Origin: Paguma larvata
Taxonomy: Eukaryota > Chordata > Mammalia > Carnivora > Viverridae
Reading direction: 5' to 3'
Assembly (NCBI GenBank): GCA_030068075.1
Contig: CM057826.1
Span: 78,093,312-78,157,311, forward strand
Length of the DNA stretch: 64,000 nt
Part shown: positions 57,486-64,000 of the stretch, one piece after another
Layout of the letters: the number at the start of each line of letters is the position of its first letter
Numbering within the stretch: the first letter of the stretch is position 1
Translations under genes and position numbers: made by a program
The notes under the pieces: model-generated
What the model was told of the DNA's origin: nothing
What the model saw: the letters and a program-made list of their open reading frames with translations, nothing else
Database searches by the model: none

Positions 57486-58464
57486 GTTTTATTTTAGTTT
57501 TGTTTTTCTTTTAAAATTTTCTTTTAAAAATTTTATGTACATTCTAGTTAGTTAACACACAGTGCAATAGTGGTTTCAGGAATAGAATTTAGTGATTCGT
57601 CACTCATGTGTAACACCCAGTGCTCATCATAAGAAGCACTCTCCTTAATACCCATTGCCCATCAGCCCATCCTTCACCACCTCCCTTCATCAACCCTCAG
57701 TTTGTCATCTCCCATTAAGAGTCTCTTATGGATTGTTTTTCTCTCTCTCTTTTCCTCCCTTTCTTATGTTCATCTTTTTTGTTTCTTAAATTCCATATAC
57801 GAATGAAACCGTATGGTATTTGTCTTTCTCTGATTGACTTATTTCACTAGCATACTACACTCTAGCTCTATCCATATCATTGTAAATAGCAAGATTTCAT
57901 TTTTTAATGGCTGAATAATATTCTATTTATATAAATACCACATCTTTTTTATCCATTCATCAGTTGATGGACATTTAGGCTCTTTCCATAGCTTGGCTAT
58001 GCTGATAATGCTTCTCTAAAAATCATGATACATGTACCCATTCAAATCTGTATTTTGTATCCTTTGGGTAAATATCTAGCAATGTAATTGCTGGTTAATA
58101 GGGTAGCTCTATTTTTAACTCTTTGAGGAAACTCCATACTGTTTTCCAGAGTGGTTGCGACAGTTTACATTTCCACCAACAGTGCAAGAGGGTTCCATTT
58201 CTCCACATCCTTGCCAACACCTGTTGTTTCTTGTGTTGTTAATTTTAGCCATTCTGACAGGTGTGAGGTGGTTTCTCAGTGGTTTTGATTTGTATTTTTC
58301 TGATGATGAGTGACGTTGAGCATCTTTTCACGTGTCTGTTAGTCATCTGGATGTCTTCTTTGTAAAAGTATCTACTCATGTCTCCTGCCCTTTTCTCAAC
58401 TGGATTATTTGTTTTTGGATAGTAACCTTTTAGCAGATATGTCTTTTGCAAATATCATCTGGCT
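57486..58464 (-). mobile_element. Carnivore L1, 5'-truncated (about 980 bp)
   Basis: Complement of the carnivore L1 3' UTR and end of ORF2. Target duplications aaatggatatttgtttt (57469-57485) and aaatgggtatttgtttt (58465-58481) differ at one base. In the minus strand frame the ORF2 C-terminal relic ([14 protein letters not shown]…, [14 protein letters not shown]) is visible at 58245-58451. The element is 5'-truncated, so it cannot move on its own. Confidence 0.95.
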
Positions 58465-58492
58465 AAATGGGTATTTGTTTTAAGTGGGTAAA

Positions 58493-58738
58493 GGGCGTGC
58501 CAGGGTGGCTCAGTCGGTTGGGTGTCTGACTTTGCCCCGCAAAAGGTCATGATCTCAAGGTTTGTGAGTTCGAGCCCCACATGCTCAGGAATCGTGCTGA
58601 CAGATCGGAGCCTGGAGCCTGCTTCAGATTCTATGTGTCTCTCTCTTCCCTCTGCCCTTACTCTGCCTGTGCTCTCTCTTCTCTCTCTCTCTCTCTCTCT
58701 CAAAGATAAATAAATATTTTTTAAAAAGATTAAAAAAG
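58493..58738 (+). mobile_element. SINEC_Fc with intact pol III boxes
   Basis: Plus strand SINE with A box TGGCTCAGTCGG (58506-58517) and B box GTTCGAGCC (58568-58576) intact, a CT tract and an A-rich tail. It landed a few bases after the end of the L1/MLT1 composite. Confidence 0.95.
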
Positions 58739-58739
58739 A

Positions 58740-59440
58740 AAAAAATTGTTATGACAGCAATAAAAACCTTAAAACTTAGTTAAATCTGTCTAAAAATCTA
58801 GACAAATTAATTTCCTATTTAATAATTAATAGATAGATAACTACATAATAATAAGATCAAAGGACGGTCTCAAGATTGACTGATTCTGTAGCACAATGAC
58901 ATCCAGAACTGAGGTCGTTTCTTCTCTGCCAACATTGGTGTTCGCTTCATCCTCAGGTTCCTAAGGACATGGGGCAGCACTCCCATGCGTCTCTCCAAGC
59001 ACCAAAACATGTGGATAAAGAAAAGAGATCAGTTATTTTTTGCCTCTTCTTTATGCATGAAGAAGCCCCTCAAATGACTACTCCTCTGAGTCATAGTCTG
59101 CTTGTTGTCACGCCAATTTCCACCTTCCCCTCTTCCTCAATAATGAAACCCCAGATTTCTCAGCTGGACACATGACTGCCCAGAATCAAGATTCTATGGT
59201 GAGGTATGGCCATGTACCTGAGTCCTAAGCCCTGGGATATAAGAAGAGTTGGGAAGGAACTTCAAAAGTGGGGGCATACTCTTCCTTACCCTTTTCTCCT
59301 GTTTGCTGGAAGGTGAATGTAATGACGGGAACGCCACTGCTTACGGTGAAGCGTGAGTGACTGTGGAAACGTAAGGATATGTGGTGGAGCAACAAGACAG
59401 GAGTGCCGTACTCAATCTGAGTGACGGCCTTCAGACTTCT
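58740..59440. other. No recognised gene; possible old LTR-like relic
   Basis: The part 59195-59440 has CpGs and phrases ('tatggccatgtacc', 'tggtggagcaacaagacagg') that recall an ancient mammalian repeat, but I cannot name the family. Confidence 0.35.
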
Positions 59441-59441
59441 T

Positions 59442-59646
59442 TTTCTTTCCCCAAGTTTTTATTTAAATTCCAGTTAGTTAATATACAGTGTAATAATAGT
59501 TTCAGGTACAGAATTTAGTGATTCAGGATTTACATACAACCCAGGGTGCTCATCACAAGTGTTCTCTTAATCCCCATCATCTATTTAACCCGTCCTTCCA
59601 CCTGCCTCCCCTCGAGGAATCATTAGTTGGTTCTCTATAGTTAAGA
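59442..59646 (-). mobile_element. Carnivore L1, about 200-bp 3' end
   Basis: Complement of the L1 3' UTR tip: 'ccagttagttaatatacagtg', 'gtgctcatcacaagtg', 'cctgcctcccct'. Near-identical duplicates cagacttctt (59432-59441) and caggcttctt (59647-59656) flank it. Confidence 0.92.
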
Positions 59647-59659
59647 CAGGCTTCTTGAA

Positions 59660-60281
59660 CATGTTGAAGTTTTTTGTGTGACTTGCAATGGGGATTCCAT
59701 TGTAATATATCCTTAGAGTTTCCAGGGTTGGTTACAGATCTGACAAGGGGATGAAATAATGATCAGTTGAGACTAATCTTCTAGAATGTAATGGATGCCG
59801 AGGAGTCTACCCTATTGTGTTCTTTAGAAGGTAAATCATAGATGAAAAACTCTGATTCTGAAGGGATCTCACTTGTAGGGGATCGATTATAGGTTGCGGG
59901 ATAAACTTTGTCTTTATAGCCCTGTACAAGAGAATTGTATGGCCCAAAGGAATCTTGCTGGAGAACATTACTTTCATTCTCTCTGAGTAGCCAAATTGGG
60001 AATTTCATTAGTGAGAGACTGAAACATGCATGTTAGGTCTTTTAGTTTGGGTTACCCCCCGGGACCAACTTAGTGACAAGGATTCAAATACAAGCAGTAT
60101 ATTTGTGAGGTGGAGGGAGCAGTGTCAGGGGAGGAGGCACGTGAGACAGAAAGGAAAGGAAGCTGAGAAAGGGTGTGTTATCAACCCAAATGACACCAAA
60201 GGCACCAAAACTGGGGAAAAGATAGAATCCCTGCTTCTGAGTTTTCCTACCTGATAGGATAGGAGAGGGAGTTCAAAATAT
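59660..60281. other. No recognised feature
   Basis: No gene or named repeat I can support. Confidence 0.4.
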
Positions 60282-60295
60282 CTATACATCATCTT

Positions 60296-60507
60296 TTTTT
60301 TTTTTTTTTTTGATGTTTATTTTGGAGAGAGAGAGACAGAGCATGAGCAGGGGAGAGGCAGAGAGAGAGGGAGACACAGAATCCAAAGCAGGCTCCAGGC
60401 TCTGAGCTGTCAGCACAGAGCCCGACACGGGGCTCAAACTCACAAACTGTGAGATCATGACCTGAGCCGAAGTCGGACGCTTAACTGACTGAGCCACCCA
60501 GGCGCCC
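60296..60507 (-). mobile_element. SINEC_Fc, young-looking
   Basis: Minus strand SINE with a pure T-run (A-tail) and perfect 14-bp duplications ctatacatcatctt (60282-60295 and 60508-60521). Body is close to the subfamily consensus. Confidence 0.97.
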
Positions 60508-60784
60508 CTATACATCATCTTGAACTCATTGGTTAAGAGCTATTCCGGGCACTTGGGAAGAGTCTGGTAGAGAGATCAGATGCCCACCCTGAAGTGCTGA
60601 GGCCTGAGGGATAGGAGTAGGGCCCTAAAAGTTTCTGTGGCATCCTGTATGCTCAAAGGGGGCTATTTACATGCCCATCCAGTAGTACCTGCTTTGTATA
60701 CACTACTGAAAGTAGGACATCAGACCAGGAAGGAGTAGATGGATTATATCCCGCACTGGAAAATTGTTTCAGAAGCTGACATAA

Positions 60785-60925
60785 TTTTTAAGCTGACAGG
60801 GACCTTGAAGGGAAACAAGTTCTATTTCTTCATTTTGCTAATGAAACACTGAGATACTATGGGCTGCCTGTAGTTACAGAGCACTCAGGTGCAACACCAG
60901 GCGAATGCCCACATCTTCTGACTTT
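60785..60925 (-). mobile_element. MIR SINE relic
   Basis: Reads 'ttcattttgctaatgaaacactgag', 'agttacagagcactcaggtgcaacaccagg': complement of MIR. Confidence 0.6.
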
Positions 60926-60929
60926 GTGC

Positions 60930-61565
60930 AATATAGAATTGGCATTGAGAAGTGGGGATGGCTTTTCTCTGTCCAAATCTTCAGTTAACCCCTTCTTTTC
61001 TTCTTTTATAAGGACAACTGATGTAAAAACATTATGCAAAGGCAGCTTCAGCCCCCCCCCCAGCTCGCCTCCATTCAAGCCACACGGCACTCCTCCGCCC
61101 TTCCAACGTATAAATTCCAGAGAGTCTTTTGGCCTAGGACCCTAGAATTTTTTACCACCCGGTTAGGAAGAAAATAGGCAGTGGCTTAGGTTAAACAAAA
61201 TTAACAGAAATAGCTTCTCTGAAGTTATTTAAACCTTAAACTGGATTTGACAACTGTCCAGAAAACTCTCAGGAAGAAAAAGGCCCAAACTAGTCGACAG
61301 CTAAACAGGGATTTATTGCATTGAGCAGCCATCTCAATATATGGGACTGTGATGACTGGATTTTTGGTTTTCAAGAGTTTAAGATGCTTCTCTCCACACA
61401 GGCAGGGCTTTCCCATGTAAGTTGGTACAATTCAGTCTTGTAGTTTTTCTCGTTTTTGATTACAAAGTGATAATAACGTCTCTTGTGTAGACAGGCCTTC
61501 CTGTTCAAAAATGCTGCCTGCACTGGCTTTTAATTGGGTCCTTGTGAGGTGGGTCAGGACAACAG
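60930..61565. other. No recognised feature
   Basis: Contains a run of ten C's at about 61053-61062; otherwise no gene or named repeat. Confidence 0.4.
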
Positions 61566-61567
61566 AT

Positions 61568-61680
61568 ATTATTATCCCCATTTTAGAGACTGGTAGAAGA
61601 AATGAGGGCAGGAAGGCATCTGGCTCAGTGCTGGGAGCTGGGACAGCAGCCAGGGCTCCTTAAGTGCCATTTAGTTGGCC
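61568..61680 (-). mobile_element. MIR SINE relic, short
   Basis: Reads 'tattattatccccattttagagactgg', the complement of the MIR core. Confidence 0.55.
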
Positions 61681-61869
61681 TTTAACTCAATTAGTCTCCA
61701 AAATGTTGTTTTTATGCTTGCATGTATGTCCTTGATCTCATCAAGTGGAAGTTGTGGCTGTGTCCAAGACAGTCTTGTTGCTCACCCAAAGCAAGGACAT
61801 GGATCAGTGCATCTTTTGAGGCCTCGTTCAATTATTCGATTCTCCTTATGAGTACATTTTGAAATTAAA

Positions 61870-62045
61870 GAGGGATGTGGCTTTGGAATCCCTCCACCTG
61901 GAATCTGCTAACTACTCAGTGAGTGACCTTGCACAATCCTACAACATGCTTCAGACGTGGTTCCTTCATCTACAAGATGGGGTCGCTGTGGGAATCACAT
62001 AGAGTAAATGATGCAAACCGTTTAGCATAATGCTGGGGTACTCCA
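61870..62045 (+). mobile_element. MIR SINE relic
   Basis: Plus strand MIR: 'gtggctttggaatccc', 'gagtgaccttgcacaatcc', 'ttccttcatctacaagatggggtcgc', 'gcataatgctgg'. It is the only MIR copy here on the plus strand. Confidence 0.8.
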
Positions 62046-62149
62046 GTGTCTAGACTATGGCTTGTCCTGTGGATTCCCTCCTCCAAACTTCCTGTATCTA
62101 AAATTTAATTACTCTCATCGCTTCTCAGGTAAAACTTAAAGCCGCCTTT

Positions 62150-62660
62150 GCCCCTCCAGTGTCATAGTGAGTGACAGCTCTGATCTAAACTCTGTTTCTA
62201 CCCATTCCCTTCCTCCACTTTATTGTCCACAAAAAGACCACGATGGATCTTTTAAAATGCAAATTGGATTTATAAAGAAACTCTACCCAAAGACTCCTCA
62301 TGGCTTCCCACCCACCCAAATCCAAAGTCCTCACAGAATCCTACATGATCTCGCCCTTAGCCATCTCTGCAATATCTTCGCCTCTCGTTAACCTCTTTTT
62401 TCTCTGTTCCGGTTGTTTTGTTTTCTTTGCCATATCTCAGGCCGAGCAAGTTTCTTCCTCTGCCTCTTCATATTTAATATTCTCTCTTCCTGGAAAAATT
62501 TTCCTTCAGGTTCATTACTTGCTTCCCTCCCTTACTTCCTTTCGGTTTGTGCTGAAATATTACCTTATCCATCGCCTTCCCAACCTCCTGTATATCAATG
62601 TGTGATGCATCTATTAATTTCATATTAATTCAAGCAACAGATACTCTATCAATATTTAAG
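62150..62660 (+). mobile_element. L2 LINE relic
   Basis: Plus strand L2: 'actcctcatggcttcccac', 'caaagtcctcacagaatcctacatgatctcgccc' in outline, 'gccgagcaagtttcttcctctgcc'. Overlapping open frames of 71-101 codons here are remnants or chance. Confidence 0.75.
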
Positions 62661-62754
62661 ATGGTTAGTAAATTATAATAAGAACAGCTCACATTTATTG
62701 AACTTATGCTACGTGCCATGAATTTGGCTTTCTCCGGTGGGTGGCAATCTATCT

Positions 62755-62935
62755 TCTTAGAGTACTCTGTCGCCTGCAATAGATCTTAGCTCAGATGATG
62801 CCTCCAGCAAGAAATCTTCCTTGATCAGTCAGGCCAGAAGTGATTCTTCACTCCTCCGTATTCCCTCAGTGATCAATTTCTACCATTCACTTTTCCCTTG
62901 TGTTGTAGCTTTGTAAGTATCTTCTCTTAAATATA
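62755..62935 (+). mobile_element. L2 LINE relic
   Basis: Plus strand 'agctcagatgatgcctccagcaagaaatcttccttgatcag' in outline, then 'cttgtgttgtagctttgtaag', as in the L2 3' region. Confidence 0.55.
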
Positions 62936-62939
62936 ATAA

Positions 62940-63555
62940 CGCATTGGCCATATCTAGTGCAGCTTTATACAATGCAAAATTTGTAGGACAACCTCTCATT
63001 TTATAATCCACTCTAGATATTTAGGAAAAGTTATATATGCAAGTTACATAGACATATTCAAGTTGTATAAATGAATTCACATTGACAGATAAGTGTTATT
63101 TGGGATGGATCATAGAGCCCAGAACCCGAAATCTCAGAGTTAGTATTTTCAGGGAAAATTAGGTAGAGGAGAAAAGTGAAAATATTAAACTATAAAAGTC
63201 AATTAAATGCATCATTAAAAGACTACATAAATATAAGGTTGAATTGTGTGGAGTTATCTCCATAAGTCCACAGCTCCACGTCATCATATAAATATGACAA
63301 ATTGATATATTTATAAAGAGTTTTGGTAAGAAGTGGTGATCATTTCTTCTTAATTCTCTACCGTGATTTTGTTTTTCTTGCTTTCTCTATGCTTTCGTTT
63401 ACCATGTCCTTGAAAAATTAGCAACAAAATAATTTTCCTATGTTATAGAGAAGACTTCTATATACTGCAGTTCTTTTTGGACTATCATGGTAGCTCTATA
63501 CCACGGTAATTTTTTGTGATTGTGGTACTTTAAGCTTGACTATCATGTGTGGGAG
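62940..63555. other. No recognised feature
   Basis: AT-rich; no gene or named repeat. Confidence 0.4.
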
Positions 63556-63559
63556 CCTC

Positions 63560-63935
63560 AGGCACTGAGCTAAGTCCTTTTTCACTTAATTCCTAAAACT
63601 GCCCTATGGGGTTCTTGTTTAAAAACTCTATAATGGCTCCCCATTTCACCTTACGGGAACCTCAGACTCTTCCGGTGGCTATGGGACCCACCCACCAGGA
63701 TCCTTTCCTTTCTTCCACTCCATCTCTTACCAACTCTTGTCACCTTGCTTCATTCTATATGGACTGGTCCCCACCTGTCCTTGAACTTGCCTAGCCAAAC
63801 CACTTCCTGTCTTGGGGCCCTTCTTTGCACCTGCTGTTCCTTCTGCTTGGAATGCCGTAACCAGATCTTTCAGTGGCTATATTTTTGTGCTCATTAAGTC
63901 TCAACTCAAATTTTAGTTTCTCAATAGACTTTCAG
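63560..63935 (+). mobile_element. L2 LINE relic
   Basis: Plus strand L2: 'tctataatggctccccatttc', 'cttctttgcacctgctgttccttctgcttggaatgcc' in outline, 'taagtctcaactcaaattttag'. Confidence 0.85.
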
Positions 63936-64000
63936 TTTAAAAAAAACAAACAAGCCCCATAACCCTTTGTAGGGGGTAGTCAGCTTTAGCAAATAAAAAA

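Noticed and set aside
2234..60507. CRISPR-like repeated units across the window
   Set aside because: The repeats are dispersed SINEs of about 200 bp on both strands with target duplications; this is vertebrate DNA.

Overview
This window is nuclear DNA of a cat-family carnivore (Felidae), from an intergenic or intronic region. The main evidence is about 29 copies of the felid tRNA-Lys-derived CAN-SINE (SINEC_Fc type). Each has a head reading GGCGCCTGGGTGGCTCAG, a CT-rich body and an AATAAA-bearing A-tail. L1 3' ends typical of carnivores are also present. No bacterial-style genes, operons, tRNA or rRNA genes, or CRISPR arrays are present. I found no intact protein-coding gene. Most open reading frames of 60-170 codons are chance or lie in transposons.

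Layout. 0-4 kb: a MER5A-like DNA transposon relic, three SINEs, an L1 tail with a SINE in its poly(A), a SINE with an apparent 3' transduction, and one candidate + strand exon (3051-3152). 4-19 kb: a long SINE-free interval holding MLT1, L2, MIR and MER5A relics, two TG microsatellites, a rearranged old L1 (about 9.7-11.7 kb) and an LTR-like block near 12.3-12.8 kb. 19-28 kb: SINEs, MLT1-type LTRs and the best gene-derived feature. This is a retrocopy of ribosomal protein L13a (RPL13A), minus strand, about 24180-25795. It appears to derive from the long-3'UTR mRNA, sits inside an older MLT1 LTR, and was later hit by two SINEs. 28-40 kb: sparser repeats, an old L1 3' end, a MER5A copy, a solo LTR of a class II (IAP-like) endogenous retrovirus with a perfect 6-bp target duplication (36864-37353), and a minus strand candidate exon (38835-39029). 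40-54 kb: L1 3' ends, several nested SINEs, a 1.4-kb L2 fossil (44.2-45.6 kb), an L2 at 46.6-47.3 kb and an MLT1 LTR split by a SINE. 54-64 kb: a purine-rich tract, two double-SINE insertions, an L1 inserted at the end of an MLT1 LTR, and a dense series of L2 and MIR relics to the end.

No genes act together here. The content is a layered record of retrotransposition: L2/MIR/MER5A oldest, then MLT1 and old L1, then carnivore L1 and the RPL13A retrocopy, then SINEC insertions and the class II LTR. Nearly all L1 segments and about 21 of 29 SINEs lie on the minus strand. This is what would be expected if the window were inside a gene transcribed left to right, but that is an inference. Family names come from recalled consensus sequences and were not checked with a repeat database.
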